Shown piece by piece: positions 34,122 through 42,263 of a stretch of 64,000 bases of DNA (positions within the stretch are counted from its first letter, which is position 1; every line of letters starts with the position of its first letter). The stretch lies in contig NZ_JPHF01000005.1 of the NCBI RefSeq assembly GCF_000814325.1, positions 142,970-206,969 of the forward strand. The letters run 5' to 3'. The notes below the pieces were generated by a model that saw only the letters and a list, made by a program, of their open reading frames with translations, was not told where the DNA came from and ran no database searches. Source of the stretch: Flavihumibacter sp. ZG627. GTDB lineage: Bacteria; Bacteroidota; Bacteroidia; Chitinophagales; Chitinophagaceae. Made by a program: the position numbers and the translations under genes.

Positions 34122-36575
34122 ATGAAAAATAAACTACTCCTGCTTATTCTGTTTGTTTTTGAAGCTATTTTTTCCAGTGCACAGTCAACCGGGACTGTGT
34201 CAGGCACCGTAATTGACATGTCTACCCAATTACCCGTGGCGGGCGCCACAATTACCATCGATAATCTTACGAGCGGGGCCGTTGCAGATAGTAATGGCCG
34301 GTTCAGGGCTACTGACATCCCCACCGGTTCCTATAATATTACCTGCACTGCGCTGGGTTATAAATCAACAACCAGGTATAACCTAATAATCAGTTCCGGA
34401 AATGAACAGGTCATAAGTTTTGATCTGGAGCCTGAAGCTTCGGTGCTTAGTGCCGTTATAGTAAGTGGCAGGAAAAGAACTGTAAGAGCTGCTTCTATTG
34501 AAACGCCACTATCTGTACAAAGACTTACGACGGAGGAAATCAAGAGCAATCCCGGAGGTAATTTTGATATCAGCAGGGTTATCCAGTCGCTGCCCGGCGT
34601 TGGAGGCACCTCAGGAAGTGTTGGAGGTTTTCGGAATGATATCATCATCCGTGGAGGAGCTCCTAATGAAAATGTTTATTACCTCGATGGAATAGAGATC
34701 CCCGTCATCAATCACTTCGCCACCCAGGGTAGTGCAGGTGGACCAACCGGCATACTAAATGTTTCTTTTATTGAAGATGTCAAATTAAGCAGCTCTGCCT
34801 TTGATGCCAAATATGATAATGCTTTATCGGGCGTATTCCAGTTCAAGCAGAAGAATGGCAATAATCAGCGGACGCAGGGAAACCTGCGATTGAGTGCTAC
34901 AGAACTAGCTTTAACGCTTGATGGACCGCTGCACAAAGAAAAAGCCATTACATACCTGGCTTCAGTAAGACGATCCTATCTTCAGTTTCTATTCCAGGCA
35001 ATTGATCTTCCGATAAGACCAAATTATTGGGATTTCCAGGCTAAGATCAACTACCCTATCAATAAAAATACCACGCTGACCTTTCTTGGAATTGGTGCAT
35101 TAGATGAATTTAGTTTTGCGGAACCAAAAGATGCGACACCGGAAAAATTATATGTTATAAATTCCAACCCATCGATCCAGCAACAGAGTTATACGCTTGG
35201 ACTTTCACTCAAAAAAAATATTCCGGGGGGGGTCTGGACGCTGGCGCTTTCCCGAAATCTCCTGAATAATGAACTGGATAAATTTGAGAACAATGACCTT
35301 CCCCGCGAAGAAGAAAGAATACTTGGCGTGCGATCTTCAGAAACAGAAAACAAACTGCGCTTTGATCTCAGCAGGTCGGCTGGTGGCTGGAAATTCACCT
35401 ATGGCGCAATGGCACAATTGGTAGATTTTAAAAACAACACCTTCAATGTAATCCGAAAACCAATTGAGGATGAAAATGGAGAAATTGTTCAGCCGGGTAA
35501 TACTATTAATTTCCAATCACCTATCGAACCCTTCTTTAGAACAGGGTTATATGCGCAGGCCAGTAAACGTTTCGCAAATGAACGGCTTGCAATCAGTGCA
35601 GGAATAAGAGCCGATGGCAACAGCTACACCGACGAAGGGATGGATCTATTGAAAACAATATCTCCAAGGGTATCATTCTCGTATGTACTTGATGATAACT
35701 GGACTGCTAATTTTTCTGCAGGAAGATATTTTAAACTCCCGCCATTTACTATACTTGGATATGCTGATGAAAGCGGGAAACTGGTAAACCGGGGAGCGGA
35801 TTATCTGCGCAATGATCACCTTGCGGCAGGGTTCGAATATATACCCAATGAAGTGACAAGATTTACTATTGAAGGTTTCTATAAATGGTATGATAATGTT
35901 CCTGTTTCTGTACGCAATGGTATTTCATTATCCAATGAAGGCGGTGATTTTAATGTGCTGGGAAATGAAGAGGTTAGTACTGACGGAAAAGGCAAAGCCT
36001 ATGGAATAGAATTTTTTGCACAACGAAAACTGACCAACCGATTTTTTGGCATCTTATCATATACTTTATTCTGGAGCAGGTATAGCGGATCAAATCAAAT
36101 ACTTATTCCTTCTTCGTGGGACAACAGGCATTTACTGAGTATTACATGGGGCTATAAGTTTCCGCGAAACTGGGAATTGGGCCTGAAGTTCAGATACCAG
36201 GGTGGTGCACCTTATACACCGTTTGATGAGATAGCATCCAGAATCAATTACCTCTCACAGGGAACAGGAATTCCTGACTATTCATTACTAAATGCGAGGC
36301 GACTAAATGCTTTTAATGTAAGCGATGTAAGGATTGATAAGAAATGGAATTTTAACCGTGTTAGTTTAAACCTGTTTCTTGATGTTTCAAACTGGTACAG
36401 AGCCGCATCGCCTGCTTATCCTCAATATACATTCAGGAGAACAGCGGACAATTTTGCATTTGAAACAACCGACGGGCAGGCTGTAAAAGCGGATGGATCA
36501 AACGCCATACCTATCCTGCTTGGAAACGATGATCCAAGTGTTATTCCAACATTAGGATTCATTGTTGAATTCTGA
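34122..36575 (+). CDS. TonB-dependent receptor with CarboxypepD_reg-like domain
   Basis: This 817-residue outer-membrane receptor has a signal peptide ending SSA before Gln. The N-terminal carboxypeptidase-regulatory-like domain (GTVSGTVIDMSTQLPVAGAT...) covers about 26-105. The plug lies near 115-235 (SNPGGNFDISRVIQSLPGVGG; DIIIRGGAPNENVYYLDGIEIP), and a 22-strand barrel ends IPTLGFIVEF with terminal Phe. The substrate is unknown. A G8 tract at 35225-35232 lies within the Pro-Gly-Gly-Val codons of NIPGGVW and is a possible slippage site. No SusD partner follows. The divergent S9 peptidase suggests peptide uptake, by inference. Confidence 0.93.
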   Translation: MKNKLLLLILFVFEAIFSSAQSTGTVSGTVIDMSTQLPVAGATITIDNLTSGAVADSNGRFRATDIPTGSYNITCTALGYKSTTRYNLIISSGNEQVISFDLEPEASVLSAVIVSGRKRTVRAASIETPLSVQRLTTEEIKSNPGGNFDISRVIQSLPGVGGTSGSVGGFRNDIIIRGGAPNENVYYLDGIEIPVINHFATQGSAGGPTGILNVSFIEDVKLSSSAFDAKYDNALSGVFQFKQKNGNNQRTQGNLRLSATELALTLDGPLHKEKAITYLASVRRSYLQFLFQAIDLPIRPNYWDFQAKINYPINKNTTLTFLGIGALDEFSFAEPKDATPEKLYVINSNPSIQQQSYTLGLSLKKNIPGGVWTLALSRNLLNNELDKFENNDLPREEERILGVRSSETENKLRFDLSRSAGGWKFTYGAMAQLVDFKNNTFNVIRKPIEDENGEIVQPGNTINFQSPIEPFFRTGLYAQASKRFANERLAISAGIRADGNSYTDEGMDLLKTISPRVSFSYVLDDNWTANFSAGRYFKLPPFTILGYADESGKLVNRGADYLRNDHLAAGFEYIPNEVTRFTIEGFYKWYDNVPVSVRNGISLSNEGGDFNVLGNEEVSTDGKGKAYGIEFFAQRKLTNRFFGILSYTLFWSRYSGSNQILIPSSWDNRHLLSITWGYKFPRNWELGLKFRYQGGAPYTPFDEIASRINYLSQGTGIPDYSLLNARRLNAFNVSDVRIDKKWNFNRVSLNLFLDVSNWYRAASPAYPQYTFRRTADNFAFETTDGQAVKADGSNAIPILLGNDDPSVIPTLGFIVEF

Positions 36576-37457
36576 TCAGGTTATAGCTTTTGACCTGTTC
36601 CGGTAAACCCTTAACATCTGGATGCAAACAGCAAGAATGATGATAAATAATCCGGCATAAAAATTCCATCCCAGCATCTTGTTTTCCTGATATACAATGA
36701 ATGCCAGCAGGATGCCATAAACAGGTTCGAGGTTAAAGCTGAGGTTCACCGTAAATGCAGATATTTTTTTTAGCGCATGAGCAGATAACTGGAATGCCCA
36801 TACTGTGCAGAACCATGACAGAAATAAAAGCCAGCCGAAATCAGAAGCTGTGGGAATAATGTGAGCTGGCGGGGAATATTGAAGCCATAATGGAAGTATC
36901 AGCGATAATGTTAGGAAACCGCCACTAAGTTCATATGTGGTTAGTGTTTCCACGCTTACAGACTTTAATAGTTGCCTGTTAAGTACCGGAAAAATTGCTG
37001 CCAGTAAAGCGGAGATCATCCCGATTATAATGCCTGTTTTAAACCTGGGATCAAAATGAAAGATTATATAAATACCCGCGATCACAAGCAACCCTAATAA
37101 GATCTCCTGCGGTATTATCCTACGCCGGTTTAGTAATGGTTCAATGATTGCGGTGAAAAATCCGATTGCAGAAAAACATACTAGCGCTACTGATACATTC
37201 GCATACTTTATAGACCCATAAAAGGTGACCCAATGTAATGCAGCAATGAACCCTACTCCGGTGATCTGCAGGATTTGTTTGAAGGAGATCTTTTGAATTT
37301 TATTATTCAGGCCAAACAGTAACCATAAAGTAACGGCACTTATAAGCAGGCGATACCAAACCAGTAAGCCCTCATTAAGTGTTATTAATTTCCCGAGTAT
37401 ACCGGTGAAACCGGCAAGGAACACGGCCAGGTGAAGCTTAATAAATGCTGCTCTCAT
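36576..37457 (-). CDS. DMT superfamily (EamA) transporter
   Basis: This 293-residue inner-membrane protein has about ten hydrophobic helices in two EamA repeats. Typical stretches are LHLAVFLAGFTGILGKL at the start, ALHWVTFYGSIKYANVSVALVCFSAIGFFTAIIEPLL in the first repeat, and FTVNLSFNLEPVYGILLAFIVYQE in the second. It is a drug/metabolite exporter-like permease; the substrate is unknown. The ATG overlaps the stop of the upstream glycosyltransferase by 4 bp (ATGA), so the two are translationally coupled. Its stop abuts that of the TonB-dependent receptor, forming TGATCA. Confidence 0.92.
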   Translation of the reverse strand: MRAAFIKLHLAVFLAGFTGILGKLITLNEGLLVWYRLLISAVTLWLLFGLNNKIQKISFKQILQITGVGFIAALHWVTFYGSIKYANVSVALVCFSAIGFFTAIIEPLLNRRRIIPQEILLGLLVIAGIYIIFHFDPRFKTGIIIGMISALLAAIFPVLNRQLLKSVSVETLTTYELSGGFLTLSLILPLWLQYSPPAHIIPTASDFGWLLFLSWFCTVWAFQLSAHALKKISAFTVNLSFNLEPVYGILLAFIVYQENKMLGWNFYAGLFIIILAVCIQMLRVYRNRSKAIT

Positions 37458-38218
37458 GCGGCGGCTTCTTCACCTTCAACATTCTTCATCCTGCTATGAT
37501 AATCTTTGAAAAGGCTCTCCCATCTCAATTTGAGCACTCCAAGAATTCCCTCTTTAACAATGCCTTTATGCATTTTTGAAACTCCATATTTACGGTCTTC
37601 AAAAATTATCGGGACTTCTTTAATAGTGAAACCAAGTTTCCAGCTCGCGAATTTCATCTCTATCTGGAATGCATACCCTAAAAACCTTATACCATCAAGA
37701 TTGATGGCTTCAAGCACTTCTTTGCGATAACAAACAAATCCGGCTGTAGTATCTTTTACCGGCATCCAGGTGATCATCCGGGTATACAGACTTCCACCTT
37801 TTGATAATGCGATCCGATCCCATGGCCAGTTTACTGTACCACCACCCTTTACATATCTTGAACCGATCGCAACATCGGCACCTCCTGATTTACAGGCTTC
37901 ATATAAACGCTGCAAATCTTTGGGATTATGGGAAAAGTCGGCATCCATTTCAAATACGAACTGATATCCTTTACGGATCGCCCATTTGAAGCCATGGATA
38001 TAAGCTGTGCCCAGGCCCAGTTTACCCCTACGCTCTTCCAGGAAAAGCATGCCCTGATAAGTTGATTGAAGATCTTTAACGATCAATGCAGTGCCATCAG
38101 GGGAACCATCATCAATAACGAGGATATGAAAATCCTGATTGAGGTCAAATATTGCCTTTATTATACTGGAAATATTTTCCTTCTCATTATAGGTTGGTAT
38201 GATAACTATCTTTTCCAC
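37454..38218 (-). CDS. Polyprenol-phosphate mannosyltransferase-like GT2 glycosyltransferase
   Basis: This 254-residue GT2 enzyme is of the dolichyl/polyprenol-phosphate mannose synthase type, which moves a sugar from a GDP-donor to a lipid phosphate. It has IIPTYNEKENI at the start, LVIDDGSPDGTA, EMDADFSHNPKDL (the D-x-D metal site near 91-93), IGSRYVKGGGTVNWPWDR, and FEDRKYGVSKMHKGIVKEG in the acceptor region. There is no C-terminal membrane domain, as in single-domain DPM1. The product could feed protein O-mannosylation or surface glycans. The sugar identity is inferred from family. It is coupled to the EamA transporter gene downstream. Confidence 0.9.
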   Translation of the reverse strand: MEKIVIIPTYNEKENISSIIKAIFDLNQDFHILVIDDGSPDGTALIVKDLQSTYQGMLFLEERRGKLGLGTAYIHGFKWAIRKGYQFVFEMDADFSHNPKDLQRLYEACKSGGADVAIGSRYVKGGGTVNWPWDRIALSKGGSLYTRMITWMPVKDTTAGFVCYRKEVLEAINLDGIRFLGYAFQIEMKFASWKLGFTIKEVPIIFEDRKYGVSKMHKGIVKEGILGVLKLRWESLFKDYHSRMKNVEGEEAAA

Positions 38219-38249
38219 TACGCAAATTGACCTGCTAAATTAGCTTTAA

Positions 38250-39020
38250 TTAATTCTTCTTAAGAAGCGTTCGGTTAAGTATTTCCGTGAGTTTCTGTTT
38301 GGTATGTAAAGGAAAATCACCTTTCATCATCCAATCATAATATTGTGGTTCTGCCTTAAGTACTTCAGCTACCGGCCTGCCCTTATGTTTGCCAAAATTG
38401 AAAATCTCGATCCCGTTGCTCAAAATGAATCTCCGGGCAAAATCCACAACCTGGTCTTCACCGGTGAATTTTACAATCGATTCTACAGTATCGCCTAATT
38501 GCGGGTAGCGTTCCATTTGTGCCTCCAGAACCTCCCATGTGGCAGTAGCATCCACTTCGGCACTGTGGGCGCCGTCAAGTGACTTATTACAATAGAATTT
38601 GTATGCTGCGCTAAGTGTGCGCTGCTCCATCATGTGAAAGATCCTTTGAACATCCAGCATTCTCCTGTTATTCATGTCGAAATCGAGTCCCGATCGGAGA
38701 AACTCCTCTACCAGCAAGGGGATGTCAAATCGATTTGAGTTATATCCTGCCAGATCACAGTTTTCGAGGAATTGTTTCAATTCATTGGCCACCTGCCTGA
38801 AAAGCGGAGCGTCCTTCACCATTTCGTCCGTTATTCCATGAATATCCGAAGCTCCTGCAGGAATTGGCATTTCCGGGTTGATGAGCTTTCTCTTAACCAG
38901 TTTAGAGCCATCTTTTCCAATTTTAACAATTGCAATTTCGACAATCCTGTCGGTCCCCAGGTTGGTTCCGGTTGTTTCAAGGTCAATAAAGGCGATCGGT
39001 CTTTGAAGTTGTAAAGCCAT
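38250..39020 (-). CDS. DEDDh 3'-5' exonuclease with C-terminal FGKHKG (DUF3820-like) domain
   Basis: This 256-residue protein is of the DnaQ/epsilon exonuclease family. The exonuclease domain (about 1-175) has Exo I as FIDLETTGT (D13, E15), Exo II as LAGYNSNRFDIPLL, and Exo III-epsilon as HSAEVDATAT, giving the DEDDh set. The last 70 residues (GIEIFNFGKHKGRPVAEVL...YYDWMMKGDFPLHTKQKL) resemble the small DUF3820 domain, seen alone in some bacteria and fused to exonucleases in Bacteroidota. A proofreading or DNA-repair role is likely; it is probably not the replicative epsilon without other support. Confidence 0.9.
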   Translation of the reverse strand: MALQLQRPIAFIDLETTGTNLGTDRIVEIAIVKIGKDGSKLVKRKLINPEMPIPAGASDIHGITDEMVKDAPLFRQVANELKQFLENCDLAGYNSNRFDIPLLVEEFLRSGLDFDMNNRRMLDVQRIFHMMEQRTLSAAYKFYCNKSLDGAHSAEVDATATWEVLEAQMERYPQLGDTVESIVKFTGEDQVVDFARRFILSNGIEIFNFGKHKGRPVAEVLKAEPQYYDWMMKGDFPLHTKQKLTEILNRTLLKKN

Positions 39021-39234
39021 GATAAAGTTATTCTAATGAGCCTAAGATAAGGTACAAATGTACGTTTATCTGTCCTGACCAATGATTGAAACCTTGCAGA
39101 TTCAGATTTTTTATTATTAATTTGCATCATCTGTCGTTTGACAGCTTATAAAAAGGCCTTTGTTACCCTAAACCAATAAAAATACCCCAGGTATGGTATA
39201 GGATTTGCTTAGTGCTGCAAACATTTAGAAATAT

Positions 39235-39351
39235 ATGAAGACTAGATTCATCATCACCCTTCTGGCGGTTGTACTAGCGCTTGGTTTCACTTCATGCACC
39301 ACTTCACAGGGCGGATGCAAGATGTCAGCGGGAATGGTTGGTTACAAGTGA
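39235..39351 (+). CDS. Very small lipoprotein (38 residues) upstream of ytxJ
   Basis: This short gene begins at the ATG 39235 and ends at the TGA 39349-39351. Residues 1-20 form a lipoprotein signal (Lys/Arg start, hydrophobic core LLAVVLALGF) with a lipobox ending TSC, so Cys21 is the acylation site. The mature part would be 18 residues: two Cys, Gly-rich, ending MVGYK. It lies 4 bp before the ytxJ ATG, so both are surely on one transcript. The function is unknown. The clean lipobox and tight spacing to ytxJ argue that it is real. Confidence 0.75.
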   Translation: MKTRFIITLLAVVLALGFTSCTTSQGGCKMSAGMVGYK

Positions 39352-39355
39352 TAAA

Positions 39356-39688
39356 ATGGACTGGAAAGAACTCAGCAGCTCTGCCCAATTAGCGGAGCTC
39401 CATAAAAAATCATTTGAGCGGCCTCTTGTAATATTCAAGCATTCTACACGGTGCTCAATCAGTTCAATGGCAAAGTCGAGGCTCGAAAGATCTAACTCTC
39501 CAGAAGAGATAGATTTTTATTACCTCGACCTTATACGTTACCGGCCCCTTTCAGACCAGATAGCGAAAGATTTTGATGTGTGGCACGAATCACCCCAGAT
39601 CCTGATTATCGAAAATGGCGCCTGCATTTATGATGAGAGTCATACCGGGATTAATATGGCCGAAATTCTCACATCCATTTCCCGATAA
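39356..39688 (+). CDS. ytxJ: Bacillithiol-system redox protein YtxJ (monothiol bacilliredoxin)
   Basis: This 110-residue thioredoxin-fold protein of the YtxJ family works with bacillithiol in reducing mixed disulfides. The ATG at 39356 (MDWKELSSS) is chosen; a longer frame upstream overlaps the small lipoprotein. The active site reads FKHSTRCSISSMAKSR, with one Cys. Family members usually have TRCPIS here, so Ser replaces the usual Pro after Cys. The WHESPQILII strand supplies the cis-Pro of the fold. It is co-transcribed with the 38-residue lipoprotein and overlaps the opposing coiled-coil gene by 20 bp. Confidence 0.85.
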   Translation: MDWKELSSSAQLAELHKKSFERPLVIFKHSTRCSISSMAKSRLERSNSPEEIDFYYLDLIRYRPLSDQIAKDFDVWHESPQILIIENGACIYDESHTGINMAEILTSISR

Positions 39689-40058
39689 ATTGCATCAGAT
39701 CCTGTTTGAATTCAGCATACAACTTTTTAAAAGTGATAACCCTGTCGCGTGCTTCAGGATGATCAGGTAGTTTCATCTTCTGTGCCTGTATATCATTTAC
39801 ATGTAGCACATTTCCTGTAAGTGCATCTTCATCAATGCGGATGTCGTGCATCAATTCATCAAGCACTTCACGTTGTCTTAACATTCTGTTCTGCAACTGT
39901 TCCAATCCAACCATTGTATCCCTAGTATTATTCTTACCTGCTATTTCTACAAGGTATTTATCGAGAATTTTGATCTCATCCTTATAAAACTTTAATTCAT
40001 TCATCCAGAGTTCATTGTCTACATGCAACTCCAGTACTGACTTTGTAAGCTGGCTCAT
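39669..40058 (-). CDS. Small coiled-coil protein of unknown function
   Basis: From the ATG at 40056-40058 this is 129 residues; a start at 40118 would add 20 residues. It is almost wholly helical, with heptad-like runs (LELHVDNELWMNELKFYKDEIKILDKYLVEIA; LEQLQNRMLRQREVLDELMHDIRID; ARDRVITFKKLYAEFKQDLMQFI), and has no signal or membrane segment. No family is recognised. It is divergent from the GIN-domain lipoprotein gene, sharing an intergenic dyad. A cytoplasmic or periplasm-free structural role is possible but unproven. Confidence 0.65.
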   Translation of the reverse strand: MSQLTKSVLELHVDNELWMNELKFYKDEIKILDKYLVEIAGKNNTRDTMVGLEQLQNRMLRQREVLDELMHDIRIDEDALTGNVLHVNDIQAQKMKLPDHPEARDRVITFKKLYAEFKQDLMQFIGKWM

Positions 40059-40163
40059 TTTTTTATGGTTTCTATAAAGTTCGTTTTCAGTTTCTTGTTT
40101 ACCACTGACAGTTCTCAAAGCCGGGGATGACTCTGGTCATTGATAGAGGTGCAACGTTTTTGG

Positions 40164-40185
40164 ATCACATGTAGTCAAATGTGAT
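40164..40185. promoter_or_regulatory. Operator-like dyad between divergent genes
   Basis: ATCACAT (40164-40170) and ATGTGAT (40179-40185) are perfect inverted arms with an 8-bp spacer. The dyad ends 14 bp upstream of the GIN-domain lipoprotein ATG at 40200, in the gap shared with the coiled-coil gene. It is a candidate regulator site; it could equally be a leader hairpin. Confidence 0.45.
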
Positions 40186-40199
40186 ACAACCTTATCATC

Positions 40200-40802
40200 A
40201 TGATTTTAAACCGAATTTCCGGGCTAATGGTTTTAGCCCTTATTCTTACTATGACTGCCTGTACAAAGAATGTATTGAAAGGGTCAGGCAAAATAATTAC
40301 AGAAGAAAGATCAGTAGGCGCATTTACGGAGATCGAAAACAGTGGACCATTCCGGATAATGCTGCAACAGGCGGCCGAGCGCTCAGTTACCATGACTGGT
40401 GAAGACAATGTATTACCGGAGATCACTACAAGGGTTCAGAATGGTCGGTTAAAGATTTATTATGAGCGAGACAATACAAAGCCAAAGCATAGGACAGTAG
40501 TTATTTCGATATCCTGTCCGGACATCACCGGACTTCACGATAATGCAAGTGGTAATATAGAAAGTACGGGAGAATGGAACCACCAGGATCTGTTCCTGAA
40601 TATCAGTGGCAGTGGTGATATCAGATGGCAGGGCAATATGGATGATCTGTCAACAAATATTTCCGGGTCTGGAAATATTGAATTGCGCAGTACTGAATCA
40701 CTTCAATGTACTATCAGCGGAACTGGAAATATATACTACAAAGGAGAGCCCTCCATATTTTCACAAAACGTAAGTGGTACCGGAAAAGTTTACAAGCCAT
40801 AG
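40200..40802 (+). CDS. GIN-domain (DUF2807) lipoprotein
   Basis: This 200-residue lipoprotein has Cys at residue 21 (MTAC). The head is the GIN domain: VGAFTEIENSGPFRIMLQQAAERSVTMTGEDNVLPEITTRVQNGRLKIYYE, ending in repeated beta-helix turns (NASGNIEST, NISGSGDIRW, NISGSGNIEL, TISGTGNIYY, NVSGTGKVYK). Such proteins are surface-exposed beta-solenoids of unclear role, sometimes called auto-transporter adhesin head proteins. Length and order are normal. It is followed by a strong palindromic terminator shared with the convergent response-regulator gene. Confidence 0.9.
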   Translation: MILNRISGLMVLALILTMTACTKNVLKGSGKIITEERSVGAFTEIENSGPFRIMLQQAAERSVTMTGEDNVLPEITTRVQNGRLKIYYERDNTKPKHRTVVISISCPDITGLHDNASGNIESTGEWNHQDLFLNISGSGDIRWQGNMDDLSTNISGSGNIELRSTESLQCTISGTGNIYYKGEPSIFSQNVSGTGKVYKP

Positions 40803-40804
40803 AA

Positions 40805-40834
40805 AACAGGCACCTGATTAATCAGGTGCCTGTT
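40805..40834. terminator. Bidirectional terminator
   Basis: AACAGGCACCTGAT (40805-40818) and ATCAGGTGCCTGTT (40821-40834) form a perfect 14-bp inverted repeat with two bases between. It lies in the 37-bp gap between convergent genes, with short A/T-rich tails on both sides. Confidence 0.8.
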
Positions 40835-40839
40835 CAATT

Positions 40840-41511
40840 TTATGATTCCTGTACAAATCCTTTTTTGACTGCATACATAACAAGCCCGGCCATTGATTTA
40901 GCGCCGGTCTTTGTTTTCAGTTTGTCGCGTATAGCCTCTACCGTACGTGGACTAATATCAACTATATCGGCGATCTCTTTGGTGGTCTTTTCTTCACACA
41001 TCAATTTAAGGATCCTTATCTCTTTATCACTTAGTTGGGTATCTATCAATCCTTCCGGCTCATTCTTGCGGGTACGGAGCCCCGTTAGTAATGCTTTATT
41101 AGTTAGCTCGTTGAAATAAAACTCCTGCTCGTAGCAGGTTTTAATGGCCTGGTAGATAGTTTCTGAATCGGAATTTTTCGTAAGGTAAGAATTGGCTCCG
41201 ATCTCCATGAGTTTTGATATCATCGAGTGATCATTATGCATTGATAGAATGATCACTTTAACATGAGGATTTACCTTTCTGATTTCGGGTAGAGTTGCAA
41301 TCCCATCCATTATAGGCATTTGGATATCGAGCAATATCACATCCGGTTCAATATGCTTGAGAAGGTTAAGAAGATGCATACCATTGTCTGCTTCGGCAAT
41401 TAGTTCCACATCTTTTTTAGCCGACAAAGCAGTTTTTACTCCTGCACGGAATAAGGCATGGTCATCCGCAATGGCAACTTTAATTGGGTTATTGGGGTCT
41501 GGTTTTTTCAT
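40840..41511 (-). CDS. LuxR/NarL-type response regulator
   Basis: This 223-residue two-domain regulator has a receiver domain (1-125) with acidic pocket ADDHALF, phosphoacceptor D62 in VILLDIQMPIMDG, switch Ser in IILSMHN and Lys in YLTKNSDS. A C-terminal LuxR helix-turn-helix (about 155-220) reads LSDKEIRILKLMCEEKTTKEIADIVDISPRTVEAIRDKL. No histidine kinase is adjacent, so it is an orphan in this window. The spacing to the previous gene and the shared terminator suggest monocistronic transcription. The target genes are unknown. Confidence 0.93.
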   Translation of the reverse strand: MKKPDPNNPIKVAIADDHALFRAGVKTALSAKKDVELIAEADNGMHLLNLLKHIEPDVILLDIQMPIMDGIATLPEIRKVNPHVKVIILSMHNDHSMISKLMEIGANSYLTKNSDSETIYQAIKTCYEQEFYFNELTNKALLTGLRTRKNEPEGLIDTQLSDKEIRILKLMCEEKTTKEIADIVDISPRTVEAIRDKLKTKTGAKSMAGLVMYAVKKGFVQES

Positions 41512-42214
41512 ACGGTGAATTTTACGAGATATTGGAGGCCGGGTGCGTGACCTTTACGGAATGCAAAATGAGAAAATTCCTGAACATTCACTATGGTATT
41601 AATACGTAAATATACCGTTTCGGAATATACTATTACGAGTTGGGATAATATATTTACGATAGACTTCTAACGTAACTTATCATTCCTGAACTGGTAGATC
41701 TACGAAAGGGGAAGTAAATTCCGAAGTAGTGAAATTCAGCATTTCCGCTCTTGTCTCCTTGTAGCATAGCCTGTACATTTGTATTGAAGTTGATTGACGG
41801 ATCGCAGCCTCAAACCATCCAATGTCCAATTACAACCGTCCAGAACTATTTTTCAATATTCTATGAACATTCCGTGAATCCAATGTCAATCAACTTTCTT
41901 TTTTTCTGATATCCACCGAATGACCGGCCGAACCGCCGTCCATTATCCTGAAACCCACCCGACCCAAACCTGAAGAGCGTTAAGTACTGACGATGTATGA
42001 TGTATTCTAACAGGCCGTATCCCTGTGATTGGGGAATACAGTAAAAACACATGCCTGCTTTGATTGCCACTTGTGCGTAGTAGCGAAGGGGGATTAAATA
42101 TCATTTGGCCTTATTCAGGAGAATGTTTATGAAATCAGCAGTTACCCTTCTAGGTTTACTTATTCAGTAGTTATATCAAGGCAGGCCTTCTTTGAAAACC
42201 AGTTCTGCATAAGA
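41512..42214. other. Orphan intergenic region without a recognisable gene
   Basis: About 0.7 kb separates the response regulator start from the rpsA terminator. I find no open frame with protein-like composition. The best short frame, on the minus strand near 41861-42070, has no recognisable domain. No tRNA T-arm or known RNA family is visible. The composition changes along the stretch, with a C-rich part near 41890-41970. It could hold the regulator promoter, an unrecognised RNA gene or a decayed gene. Confidence 0.5.
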
Positions 42215-42216
42215 AC

Positions 42217-42244
42217 AAAAAAGGCTGTCCTTTTGGGACAGCCT
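42217..42244 (-). terminator. Intrinsic terminator of rpsA
   Basis: On the minus strand AGGCTGTCC pairs with GGACAGCCT around a CAAAA loop and is followed by T6. It is about 20 bp beyond the rpsA stop. Confidence 0.88.
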
Positions 42245-42263
42245 CTTCTTTTTCTGGAATGTA

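Noticed and set aside
34065..34125. Possible promoter pair in the S9/TonB receptor gap (AAACTTTG)
   Set aside because: The -7 element begins AA instead of TA and no proper -33 was found.
41861..42070. Minus-strand frame of 69 codons before rpsA
   Set aside because: No signal, domain or start context; it stands alone in an unexplained gap.
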